From: Deinandra increscens subsp. villosa
Taxonomy: Eukaryota > Streptophyta > Magnoliopsida > Asterales > Asteraceae
Reading direction: 5' to 3'
DNA length: 64,000 nt
NCBI GenBank assembly: GCA_039602395.1
Contig: JBCNJP010000023.1
Span: 92,520,030 to 92,584,029 of the forward strand
Position 1 is the stretch's first letter. Each line of letters opens with the position of its first letter. Positions 45,296 through 56,901 of this stretch are shown here, piece after piece. A program made the translations under genes and the position numbers. Below the pieces are notes generated by a model. It did not search any database. It was not told the origin of the DNA and was given only the letters and a program-made list of their open reading frames with translations.

Positions 45296-45584
45296 ATAGT
45301 TGTATTATTCCGTTCATGTGATTCTTTAATTTAAAAATATTTTGTGATTAGCGTAAACTTGTATAAAGAGTTTGATTTGATTTAAAAAATAAATATGCCT
45401 CTTTACAACGAAAGGGTAGGCGTTAATTTAGGAAGACTGTGATCCAAGCAATTAAAGTTATCACGTCTTTTCAAACTATTGTTAAACTTGACATATTATG
45501 ATATTTTTCGTTAGTTTCATAAAAACATTATGTTAATTTCTAGTTAATTTTAATTGTGGTTCAATAAATATTCATAATAATAAT

Positions 45585-47912
45585 ATTGAAGGGGTGGAAC
45601 TTGATAGATGGATTGAGAAAAAGTTGAAACTAGTGGAGTTGGAAACTGACAGAATTTTGGACCTTAGGCAAAAGGCTAGGATAAAGTGGGCCATGGAGGG
45701 TGATGATAATTCTTCATTTTTCCATGGATATGTCAATGCTAATTTGGCAAATGGGAGGATAAATGGGTTGTTACTTAATAACTGCTGGGTTGATGATCCC
45801 CTGGAAATAAAAAATGCCACTTACTATTTCTTTAAAAGATCTTTTGGGGAGAAGGGGCCTGTTCGGCCAAAACTCGTGTGTGAGGGGATAAATCATATCT
45901 CTGTAGAGCAAGGAGAATGGTTGACTAGACCGTTTTCAAAGGAGGAAATCAAGGCGGCCGTTTGGTCGTGTGACGGGGATAAGGCGCCGGGCCCGGATGG
46001 GTTTAACTTGGACTTTCTCAAGGCGTTTTGGGTGGAACTTGAAGATGATTTTTTTAAGGTTCTAAACTATTTCCATGAGACGGGATCGATTTCGAAGGGG
46101 TGTGGTTCATCCTTTTTTCATCTTATACCCAAGGTTGTGGACGCCCAAACGCTCGGGGAATTCAGACCCATTAGTTTGATTGGGTGTGTATCCAAAGTTA
46201 TTTCGAAAGTTTTGGCTTGTCGGATGAAAGAGGTGTTGGACAATATTATTTCAGAAGTCCAAATGGCTTTCTTGAAAGGAAGATATATTGTTGAGAGTCC
46301 TCTTATTATTAATGAAATTTTGTCATGGATGAAGTACTCAAAGGGTCAAGGTTTCTTTTTCAAGGTGGATTTTTCTAAAGCCTACGATTCCGTGGATTGG
46401 GCTTTTGTCGATTCGGTTTTGGAGCATATGCGTTTTCCGGCTAAATGGAATTAGTTTGCCTAACAATGGTCCTATTGTCTCTCATTTGATTTATGCGGAT
46501 GACGTGATGATTATGGGTAAATGGAGTGAGTCTAATGTGGCTAACTTCATTCGGTTGTTACGTTGTTTTTATTTCGTTTCAGGGCTAAAAATTAATGTTA
46601 AGAAATGTGCGTTGTATGGCATTAATGTCATCCAGGAGGAGGTTAAAAATAAAGCTTTGGAGTTGAGATGTGTGGATGGTAGTTTCCCCTTCACATATTT
46701 AGGCTTGATGGTGGGGGCAAACATGAACCAAAGACGTCATTGGCAAAGCGTTGTTGACACGTTCGAGAGGAGGTTGTCCGGATGGAAAGCCAAGAACTTA
46801 TCGTTTGCGGGGCGGTTGGTGCTTGTCAAAAGCGTGATGGAGAACCTTCCGTCGTATTATTTCTCGCTTTATAAGGCGCCTAAGAAAGTTATCAACACCT
46901 TGGAGCGAATTCGCTTCAACTTTCTCTGGGGTGGCAATTCGGAGAGGAGAAAGATACATTGGGTAAATAAAGAGGAGGTGTGTAAACATAAAAAGTTGGG
47001 AGGTTTGGGTTTGGCCAAACTCTTGGATGTTAATATTAGTTCCCTTTGCAAGTGGTTATGGAAGTACAAAGTGGAAGATGGGAGACTTTGGCAAAGGGTG
47101 ATCAAAGCTGTTCATTCGGTGAGGGGCAGAAGGGAGTTTTTTCCGCTGAAAAAAGAGGTAGGGGGGGTCTGGAGGGCGATTGTGAATGTCAATAAGGAGC
47201 TGGCTAGAGGTAACATTCAGATGGAACGATGGATGGTGGAGAGGGGCAATGGGTGGGGTTGGAACTGTGATGGCCAAACGGAATTTTCGGCGAAGTCGGT
47301 GCGGCTTTTGTTGGCTTCCACTGTTAGCGAGCAGGTTCCTTTCATCATCAAATGGAGCTCTTTGGTCCCTCCTAAGGTAAATTGTTTTATTTGGTTGGCT
47401 CAAAGAAAAAGGATTGCTACGGTTGATGCGTTAAGAAGGAGAAATGTCCCGGTTTCCTCGGATCTGTGTAAGTTGTGCGCGGACGGTCCGGAGTCGGTAT
47501 GTCATCTTTTCACCGGGTGTACTTTTAGCGATAATGTGTGGCAGTGGGTCGCGACTTGGTGTAAAATACCACCCTTTTTTTCGTTCGATTTGGAGGATTT
47601 GCTCGTGTTGCATGCGGATGAGGCCATACCAGGAAATAAGAAGGAGGTTGTTCATGGAGTGATTTTAACGTCGTGTTGGTGTATATGGAAAGAGCGAAAT
47701 GCCGTGGTGTTCAATGGTGGCGTTCCGTCGTTTAGCAAAGTCATAAAGGAGATCAAGAGTTGGTGTCAATTTTGGTTTAACTGTCGTTGTAAACGGAGGA
47801 TTGATTGGTCAATTATGTGTACGGTGTAATTTTTGTGCTTTTTGGTGCGGTTCCTCTAGCGCCTTGCTAGGGGGGTCGGTTGGTGGTTTAATAAAATGTT
47901 GCCGTTCAAAAA
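45585..47912 (+). pseudogene. 5'-truncated LINE ORF2 with internal RT deletion
   Basis: The first frame (to 46454) carries the upstream RT region (DGDKAPGPDGFN, FRPISLIG and FFKVDFSKAYDSVDW). At about 46447 the sequence jumps in another frame to SLPNNGP, then YADDVMIMG and onward to a zf-RVT C-terminus (to 47829). Against the LINE at 34 kb, about 70 residues containing the LRQGDPLSP motif are missing. The endonuclease and ORF1 are absent. The 3' end is TTGCCGTTC plus eleven A at about 47912. No TSD was confirmed. Confidence 0.85.
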
Positions 47913-48897
47913 AAAAAATCTTTCTGTAGTTAACATAATTTATGCTTATTACGAGACCTAAGTTTGTGCCTAATTTAGCTGGAAAGTTTGGTGCATTAAT
48001 GGTATAGTTATAATATTTGAGTAAACTCCTAATTTAGTTTTTATAGTTTGATTAAAATTGTCATATTTTAGTCTATTAATTTAAATTTTAATATATTAAT
48101 TTAAATCTTTTATATGATACATTGTGTTTTCTAAAATTTGTCATTTGCATCCTCTTTCACTGCAATTAACTATCCACTTAGATTTAAGGGTATTTTTATT
48201 CTCTTGATTAACACCCTAATTTATTATCATCACTCATTTTGGCCGAATGATATAGGTGATGAAGGAAAAACTTAGGACTGAAAGTGTCATGGGTTTGATT
48301 TTTGTGCGTGACATATTTTCCATCCGATCGCTTACGAAGATGGTTTCATTGGGAATAAACTTAACTGATATACATAGTGTTTAGTTGAACGTTTCAAAAA
48401 AACACACTAATTTATTAAGAATTAAATTTGTCATGCGATAGTTCCCCATTGTTTTTATTGAAAATTAAAATACATATTTGACATATTTTATGAAAAAGTT
48501 TGCTGTTAAAAAAATACATATTTTACAAAAATAAAACTTAAAAACACCATGCAAAGAAGATTTTTTGAAAAAATAACAAAAAAACTTTTAATACTATAAC
48601 AAAAATCTTTTGTAAGATAATTACATAAACAACTTTCTCAAAAAAAAAGTTCAAAAAATATTTTAGAAACATTTTTCCTAACTAGCATTTCTTTTATGTA
48701 AAATATTTGTAAAGATAATCATAATGTTTTCTAAAAAATTGTTAAGGTGCAAAATCCAAGGAGAATTTGGCTTGCCCTAACGTAATTAAAAGTACATCAT
48801 ATTTTTTTTTTAAACAAAGAGCTTTTCTGTTTATTGAAAAGAAATTATTTTTTGTTTTTCTAAAACATATATTTTAATTATTGATAAAGGAGTTTTC
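47913..48897. other. AT-rich spacer
   Basis: Poly-A/T-rich, no coding frame or repeat boundary recognised. Confidence 0.5.
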
Positions 48898-48900
48898 TAA

Positions 48901-49168
48901 GGCTAAGTGTAGTGGATAAAGCCTCAAATGGGGCGTTATCCGCCATGTGGACGATGACTGGATAATGGGCTTTATGGGGCTTTATGGTGTAGTGGATAAA
49001 GCCCCCATAACGCCCCACCAACCTCTCCCTTTCAGCGTTATCTCCCTCACGCCCCTCTCGAATTTTAGCTTCATAACGCCTCATAACGCCCCTGCGTAGT
49101 GGGGCGGGGCGTTTTCATGGGCGTTATGGGCTCTTTTTTTGCCCCATAAAGCCCCATTACGGGTAGCC
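48901..49168. mobile_element. PIF/Harbinger-like MITE, same family as 30280
   Basis: Ends GGCTAAGTGTAGTGG and the reverse complement GGCTACCCGTAATGG. TAA at 48898-48900 and 49169-49171. The interior shares GGGCTTTATGGGGCTTTATG and TAGTGGGGCGGGGCGTT with 30280-30567. Confidence 0.85.
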
Positions 49169-49171
49169 TAA

Positions 49172-49892
49172 TACGTGCCCTAAAGGCACACATAAGGTGT
49201 AATAAATGCATCTTGAAAATAATTTTTTTTTTAATAAATGCATCTCGAAAATTAAAAAGTACATTTTTCAAGAAAAATCTTTGTACCTTTCTCATTTTTA
49301 AAGATATATTTTTTTCCAATTTTTTAAAAAAATCTTGATATCTTTTTCAGTTTTCGAGATGCATATATTACACCTAGTATGTGTTATTTAAAGCACATAT
49401 TAGAAAACTCCTTTGATAAAAAGACGAGGAATTGTTATATTTGATCCGCAATGATGGTGACCAAAATAATTCTTAATAAATTATGGTGAAAGTAGTATTT
49501 TAAATTTTTAAATAAACACAAAACATACATGTATTTAAAATTTCTTGTCAATAGTATTTTTTATATATATATATTTTTAAAGATAGTCATATAACATGTT
49601 TATAAAAAAAATATTTTTTTTAATGTGCACATTCAAGGACAACTTGACTTACAATATCTAACGTCTTTAAAAACAATCATATATTTTAGAAACAAAAAAT
49701 TATTCTTTTTATAAAAAAAAGAATTTTTTACATAAAGTTATTTTTTAAACATTATTTTAATTCTTGGGCTATTAAATCTTCTTGTCTAAACTTGTAAAAT
49801 TACATACTTTTTTTAATTATGTTTAAAAAACATTGTAAATTATGCATTTAAAACTTAGGATGAGAGAGAAGACACTTGGATTTTTTATTTGC
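49172..49892. other. AT-rich spacer
   Basis: Holds an imperfect inverted repeat around TGCATCTCGAAAA (49200-49370), possibly a small hairpin element. No gene was recognised. Confidence 0.45.
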
Positions 49893-49895
49893 TTA

Positions 49896-50808
49896 GGTAG
49901 CGTTTGGTATGAGTTAATGAAAGAGGGAATGGAATGATCCATTGAAAGATAATGAAAAAAATATGTGTATTGACAAAGGGAAAGAAATCACCATTTCTCA
50001 TTTCCTTTCCATTCTCTCTAATTCGATCCATCGATTGCCCATGATTTTTTTCATTCATTCAAGAAATGTAATGAATATTTTTTTATTCAATCTGTTTTTT
50101 TCTTAAAAAATGAAAGTAAAAGAGAAATTAAAAAAATAAAGAAACTAAAGAAAAAATTAATAAACAATTAAGGGGCTGATTTTACTTCAACTGGTTTAAT
50201 TGTCAAACATTTAAGGGGCTGATTATTTACCATCGTTTCAAAAAAAAAAACTAATAAACAATTAAAAAAATAACGAAACCAAAATAAGTTCAATAATATA
50301 AATAATAAAATGGTTAACTATTAAATAATAAATTATAAAAAATTAACTATAAATAATTAAATAATTAAATAATTTTAAAAATATAAAAAAGAATAATAAA
50401 ATATAAAATTAAATAAATTAATAAATAGTTATAAAATTATAAAATAATTAAAAACAAAGAAATACAACTAATTGAACAGTATAAAAAGTAAATAAATATA
50501 ATAAATTATTAAAATAAAAATATTAAAAGATAACAAAAAGTAAAATAAGTAACCGTTAACAAATAAAAATAATAATAATAAATAATTCACATATTAGAAA
50601 ATAATAAAATAAATCTTAAAAAAATTAAAATATACCTTTTTTATATACACATCATAAATGAAAATATCGGTAAAATTATATTTTATTTCTCCGCTTTTAC
50701 TACCTTCCAAACAAAACGAGATAATGATTCATTTCGTTCATTCCGTTCACCCGTCCATTCCATTCCATTTTCCGTTCACCCGCTACATTACCCATACCAA
50801 ACAGACTC
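49896..50808. mobile_element. Tourist-like (PIF/Harbinger) element, 913 bp
   Basis: TTA duplicated at 49893-49895 and 50809-50811. Ends GGTAGCGTTTGGTATGAG and the reverse complement GAGTCTGTTTGGTATGGG. The interior is A/T-rich (AATAAA-type repeats) without coding capacity. Subterminal ATTCCATTC / GAATGGAATG segments pair. Confidence 0.8.
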
Positions 50809-51192
50809 TTATTATTGTTATTTCTGTATTAATGTAAATTACAAAATTTATCCACACTAAGAACTTGTAATATCATTAGTTAGTTGTACCTTAGTTAAAA
50901 AGATAAAAATAGCCATAAGCTTAACAAAGATTCTCTAATAGTGTTAGCGTTCTAGACTAAATTTACAATTAACATAAACCACGGTGTATCTATTATTAAA
51001 AAAGAGTAACTAAATCTACAATTTGCCCCCAAACGAGAGGGACTAAATTTCCAATTTACTCAAGGATAAAGAATCCCTTAAATCTAATTGGATGATTAAC
51101 GATGTTATTAGAAGTGAATGAAAATGACAATTTTTTAATACAATAATCTAATGCAAGATTAAACAAAGACTAGAATAGTAGTTTATTGTATA

Positions 51193-52193
51193 CTAGGATA
51201 GAACCCGTATGTTATACGGGTTAAATCAATATTTTTTTTTGGTAAAGAGTTATACGGGTTAAATCATTAGAAAATATGTATAATTGATAATTCATGCATA
51301 CTCGTTTTATTACTCGAATAACGTATTACATTACATTTAATAAAGTTATAATTCATAATATGGTATTGGCGACTTTATCTTCTTCATAAAAAAATATTTA
51401 AAGCATGTCTCTACTTGTATATTTGGAAAAATACAACATAAACATGATCATGTTTAAAAATGGTTGTTAGAAAAACAAATCAACCTTGAATAGTGACTAA
51501 CACTAACTTATGATTTGACAAACTTGAGACTTTAATTCTCGATAGAAAGTTAGGTGAGTAATAATTTTATCAAAATTATAATGAACATATTCTAATTGTT
51601 GAGTATAAAGTCTAAATTATAATCAGAATATTATAATGTTAAATCAATAAAAAAAATTATCTTGGTATATATTAGAAAACGTACAATTGTATTAGTCATG
51701 ATGTTTAAAATTTCCAATTTGAATGAACATGGATCATTTTATATGATAGAAAAACTATTTAATATTGGATATTATGAACAAAAATATTATCGTTTACGGA
51801 TTTCTCTATAAATAGTATCATCCACAATGTTGATTGGATTTGTAAAACAATATTAGTTATTCATTTATTATAATATTAAATATGATTTGCTCAATTATAT
51901 TTGAAAAACACGGTATATAAATGTTTATTGGTATTTTATAAGTTTTTTAAATATTTATTAAATGAAAATAATAATAGTTAAAAAATATTTTAAATAAAAA
52001 TTAGATGTAAATTAATATATGATTGTCATAATTCCATAAATATAATTAAATAAAAATATATCATGATTATAAGGGATATAATTTCCAAAAAAAGAATTTA
52101 TTAGGGAGTAGATTTGGGAGGGAAAATTTGTGTGAGAATGATTCTAGTGTTGACAAGTGTCAACAATTGTAATTGTTTATTAGAGTAGGAAGA
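51193..52193 (-). mobile_element. Non-autonomous Helitron, 1.0 kb
   Basis: Minus strand: 5' A|TCTTCCTACTCTAATAAAC; 3' hairpin ACCCGTATAACATACGGGT, then TCTATCCTAG|T. Both ends are clear and typical. No coding sequence. Confidence 0.85.
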
Positions 52194-53805
52194 TTTTCTT
52201 GGTAAAGAAAAACATCACATGCACTTTACTTGTTTAAAACTCCAGCTATTTAGTTGTAAGATATACACCATAAAAAATGAAAGTCTCTTAAGAAGTATTG
52301 ATAATTTGATATATAGTTTCCACTTTATACATAAAAACCTTAAAAAATGTTATAACTACAAGAAAGTTAGACAAATTCAAGAATGTACAGTAGATTTCTT
52401 GTTCGGCTTTTCTTGAATTAGGGATGGGATTTAAATATGTTTTAGTTTTGAAGAACACATTAAGTTTTTAGTTTTAGGTTAATGAATTTCATTGTGAAAT
52501 TTTATGTTCTAACAAAAATCACCTTTGAACTTTCTTAAAGTTTTTGATTAATCGATCATTAATTTTCTAAGTTTCTATCTTTTTGATTGATTCCGTATAT
52601 GCATCATTAACTTAATTTAATGTATGTTGATAGGTTAGTCATTTTCTTCAAGGTTAAATATTTAATATAATAAACTTTTGTTTTTATAAGAGAACAAGAT
52701 AGATATTAGCGTGTGTTGTCGTACGAATTATTCTTCGTGATTAGTAAATATAAAAGAACTAATATATCTAAAGTATGTTGTCAAGCTTAAAAGTTTGGAA
52801 TAAAGCTCGTTTTAAGTTAGAATGAAGCTCATTTAGGTTCGGCTTGTAATCGAGTGAAGTAGCAATGAAACAAAAATCAATTTATGATTCAAGTAACCTA
52901 ACAATCAGTACTCTAATACGAATTTGTGCAAGTTAAGTAAATTAAAATGAAATAAAGCAAGTTCAAATGTGACATACCGAAATTTTAGAATACTAAGACT
53001 AACATGGAACATATAACCCAAAAATGTGTGTAAAACAAGTTTTAGGATATTAATTAAGACTAACATGGAACATATAGACAAAAATGTGTGTAAAATATGA
53101 AGTACTTACGATAATATATTATGAGAAACTTGTAAACATATAGAGAAAAAGTGGATCACATAGTAATAAAAATCTGTCATTTTGGTTGTAAAGCATGTTG
53201 CTATCCTCTCTTGCCTGCTATGACAAAGTAATGAAATGTTAACATCTCACACAGGTCTTCCCCTGAATTCGACTTGGTACTAACACATATATTGGTAAAT
53301 ATTAGACAAACTATGCATTACTTAATATTAGAGGGTTTAGAGTGTAATTATGTGTCTTATATATACTCCTTATAATTTGTACAATATTCTTCAACACAAT
53401 AATATAAAACAGATTGGAAACGTGCATGAAGTTGTAAAACACACATAACAGACTTATACAATCAGTGGCAGACCTAGGATTGTATTTCAGGGGTAATGTT
53501 TAGCGTAATAATCGTTTCAGGAGTAACGAAATATATAAAAAAACGTTTTTTTCCACTAGGCGGTGTCAAGTTTTTCCACTACACAGTGAAAGTTCAGGTG
53601 CTCCTATGCTAGGTCCATACGATCAAGGTCGGTGCATAAAAAGTCATACAAAATGTACTATAAGTTATACAAACAACGTGTATTATGTATATAGTAGAAT
53701 AACACACTTGAACTTTTATGTAATTCCAAAATTTTATGTATATAACAAGGGCGGGATCAGGGAAGGGTTAACATGGACTAAGATCCTTAGTAATTAAAAC
53801 TTGAC
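52194..53805. other. AT-rich intergenic DNA
   Basis: A duplicated phrase (GACTAACATGGAACATATA at about 52998 and 53049) is the only structure. Small open frames (52219-52416, 53606-53797) lack domains. Confidence 0.5.
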
Positions 53806-53808
53806 TTA

Positions 53809-54037
53809 GGGGTTGTTTAGTTGGGTCTAAATAACCTCTCAATGGTTCAGATTAATAGCGCTTGTTTCGCAACCTCTTAATGGAAAAATGTCTTAAGCGC
53901 TAAGACCAAAACCTCTTAATGTATCAGCTCCAAAAAAGCAATCGGACCAAAATCTCTTAATGGTTCAGAATCTCTTACACAACCAGATATCTTATTGGGT
54001 CAGCACTTAATGAAAAAGACGATACCAAAAAAACCCC
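53809..54037. mobile_element. Small Harbinger-like MITE
   Basis: TTA at 53806-53808 and 54038-54040. Ends GGGGTTGTTT and the reverse complement GGGGTTTTTT. The interior has repeats of CTCTTAATGGTTCAG and related words. Confidence 0.6.
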
Positions 54038-54067
54038 TTAAACTCTTTGGTGGTAGTTGGTAGGTAA

Positions 54068-55429
54068 TCAAGTTTTATAATAACACTATTAAACATGAGT
54101 TTATAAACTCCAAATGACATGTTTTAAAGTGTGCCACATAAGATTTTGCTTAGTTGTCATTTCTTAAATTTTCAAATTAAAAAATTGAATTCATTTTACA
54201 AAGTCATGAATCTTATAATTTCAAATAAAAAAATTAAATTCTTTTCACACAAAAAGTATCCATATCTTTTCTATAATACCATAACTTTGATTCATCATAT
54301 CTCCTTCATTTTTCAACGAAAATTTGATCCGTATATTTCTTTGGGTTCGTGACAGAAAACCTAACAAAACTAGATCTATATGCTAAGGTTTTGATCAACG
54401 AATGATGATGAACGAATTAAAAAACAAAGTTGGGACTTTTTAACCCACCATTGATAAACTTAAAATTCAATTCGATCATTCGTAGAATAATAACTCAAAA
54501 TTTGTTGTACCAATGGATTTATATGCTCAATACAAATATGTAGCAACAAGAATTAATCAAAACCATAAAAATTTGATAAATCTACCATTAAAGGATCACA
54601 ATGAAGAATACAAGTTGTGAAATTCGAATTCTGCTCAAATCTCCATGAAATTTTATTCTTAAACTTGTTGTAGCTACGTATTGCCATGTAACATCTTCCG
54701 GAATCAATCAAACAGATAAACAAACTTGAATTCATGTCCAACTTGTGATCCAAAGTAGGACAATTTGACTTTTAAAAAGTCAAACTTAATGAAATCAAGC
54801 AATTCTAATAAGGTAAATGATTATTTGACTTTAAATAATTCCGGTTTACATTCTTTCTATGAGGTTGCTTGAACTGAAATGAATGTTTTTCATGTGGATA
54901 AGAATGTTGAAATTAATGACATAAATAGTTGCAGATCGATTTGTTTAAATGTCAGAATAAAAAAATAAAATGTAATAACGTTCATTTAGAACTCTCAAAA
55001 TTAGCATTCTTTAAAATATTTCTTCTAAACAGTTTTTTTATAGCTAATAAGATCAGAATGTAACTGACAATAGATTTGTGTTATTTGTGTGCAGAATTAG
55101 ATTTGTATTATTTTTTGCATTATTTCAGTGGATGGATAACTTTTCTGAAATTTGAATTAGAGACATGTACTTGTGGTTGTTCAGAGAATCTACTACCAAT
55201 TCCAAGGTCAAGGCATATCGTATCATTTTCATTAATTTTAATAAAGATGATCGCCAGAAAAACATTGTATTCAAGTCTATTTTTTTCAAACTTATAAATT
55301 TAATATTTATCGTCTCTTTACCTTTATGTATTATTCAGTTTAAATTTTCTTTTCAATTTAAGTTCATCTTTTACTTCGTATAATTCTTTTTATATCACAG
55401 CCTCGGTATTTACCCGAGTCACTGACTAG
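54068..55429 (+). mobile_element. Helitron, plus strand, 1.4 kb
   Basis: 3' end: the hairpin CTCGG-TATTTA-CCCGAG, then TCACTGACTAG|T ending at 55429 (clear). The 5' end A|TCAAGTTTTATAATAACAC at 54068 is a plausible but less certain match. Short internal frames (54131-54352, 55076-55297) show no domain. Confidence 0.6.
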
Positions 55430-55963
55430 TTATTTTGATTTTTTATGTTTGTTTATCATCTAGCAAATATACATAGATATACATTGTTGTAAATGTAGTT
55501 AGCTACTTTACATGTCGTCCGTTAACATTTGTCATTACGGGACCTAAATTAATGCCAAAATTAACTAGAAAGTTTAGTATTCGCAATTTTATTTTTAAAT
55601 CTATACTTAAAAAGTTCGAAGCCTCACTAATTAACATTTGATATCAAACCATACATTTATAGAATTGTTCATTATCTTTTTTCTTAACATTCAACTAAAA
55701 CTATTTACGTCGCTTGAGCTTATCTTCAGGAAAAACCATATTCGTAAGTGGTCAGATTAAAAACCTGTTAAACTCAAAGATCAAACTCATAACCTCTTAT
55801 TTCTAAGTCTTCTTCTCGTTATTAATACTATTCTGCCAAATGATGGATGATGTTATTGTTTTATATATTAATTATTATCACGTTTAATGTGGCATCTAAT
55901 TAACATGTGTCCCATGTCAAAGGTCATTACATCAATATCCTTCACAACTGTGCTATTGTTATA
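55430..55963. other. AT-rich spacer left of the Ty3/gypsy element
   Basis: No feature recognised. Base composition changes sharply to GC-rich at about 55970. Confidence 0.5.
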
Positions 55964-56597
55964 TGTAGAAACCTTGGTCCTCGACCGGGCGGTTGAAGGG
56001 GAGCCCGGTCCGGTGGGGCAAAGGGCTTCTAGGAAGTTGGAGAGTCAAGCCGCTCCGGCCTGGAGCGCCTTGGTTGCTTCGGTACTGTCGCCTAAGATAC
56101 CTGTCACGAAGGGAGAGTTAGAACATAGGAGGGAGATTATCCTCCGGCTCAGACTGGGACTGACAGACGCATCATTGCCATCCCAGGTCTACCCTCGTGA
56201 ATAAAGGATGTGTGTGTGGGGAATGGGGAAGTCTACTCTGCCGTGCGGTCAGAAGAGACGTTTAGGTGCCGGAGCTAGTTGTAGTCCGGAGGGATTAAGT
56301 GTCCTCCCCCCCAAGTGGTTGGGGGGTATTTATAGTGACTTACCTTTGTCTGATGCGTCATTAATGCCCCTGGCGGCTAACGGTATGGGCGGGCGCAGTA
56401 GGTGCGTAGCCTACAGTCCCCTTTTGGGTAAAGCGGCGCATGATTGGCTGATGATGTTCCAATCATTGCCTGTTCCTGTCACTCGAGGTGGCCGTGCGGC
56501 CGACTCGAGTAGGTCGTGTAACACCTAGAGTGGGTGCTTGGTTCGGCCTGATGAGGGATGGTTCCCGATATTTGGCCGGACCGGACCCACGTCATCA
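55964..56597 (-). repeat. 3' LTR of the Tat element
   Basis: On the minus strand the LTR starts TGATGACG at 56597, right after a purine-rich tract (GGCCTGGGGGGC). It has a TATA box (TATAAATA, 56327-56334) and should end near 55964-55965, where TG (plus) meets AT-rich flank. The outer boundary is approximate, since the other LTR is outside the window. Confidence 0.6.
56327..56334 (-). promoter_or_regulatory. LTR TATA box
   Basis: TATAAATA on the minus strand, in context CACTATAAATACCCC. It would start the retrotransposon transcript about 30 bases downstream, toward lower coordinates. Confidence 0.55.
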
Positions 56598-56611
56598 GCC
56601 CCCCAGGCCGA
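56598..56611 (-). other. Polypurine tract
   Basis: GGCCTGGGGGGC on the minus strand lies directly before the LTR start TGATGACG. It is the presumed primer for plus-strand DNA synthesis; the extent is approximate. Confidence 0.5.
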
Positions 56612-56765
56612 AGTGTCGCTGTCACGTGGCGGTGCTTCGGGCTTTTCCTTTTTACTGGGCCTGGATGGGCCGGGCTTCCGGGCCCTTTGCGTTGGTGCGC
56701 GCTGATTGGACGCTGGTCTGGTAACCGTCCCGTCAGGAATATCAACCGTCGCCCTCCATATAGCC

Positions 56766-56774
56766 TATATATAG
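56766..56774 (+). promoter_or_regulatory. TATA box of the opposite-strand gene
   Basis: TATATATAG on the plus strand lies between the LTR and the gene's ATG at 56902. It would place the start near 56800 with a leader of about 100 bases. It is outside the LTR, so this gene may have its own promoter. Confidence 0.55.
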
Positions 56775-56901
56775 CCGAGCGTAACTCCCTTCGGTCATAT
56801 CGTCTTCTTTCCATACTTGCTGCCATTCTTGCCGAAAACGCTACTTGCTTTTATACCGCGCGGTACGTTACCCTTTTCATTGTATTTCGATTTCTTACAT
56901 C

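Noticed and set aside
52219..52416. Small plus-strand frames between 52.2 and 55.4 kb
   Set aside because: Short, AT-rich, no domain; several lie within a probable Helitron.
56208..56528. Plus-strand frames in the LTR
   Set aside because: LTR sequence with a minus-strand promoter; no domain, and frames in GC-rich DNA are expected by chance.
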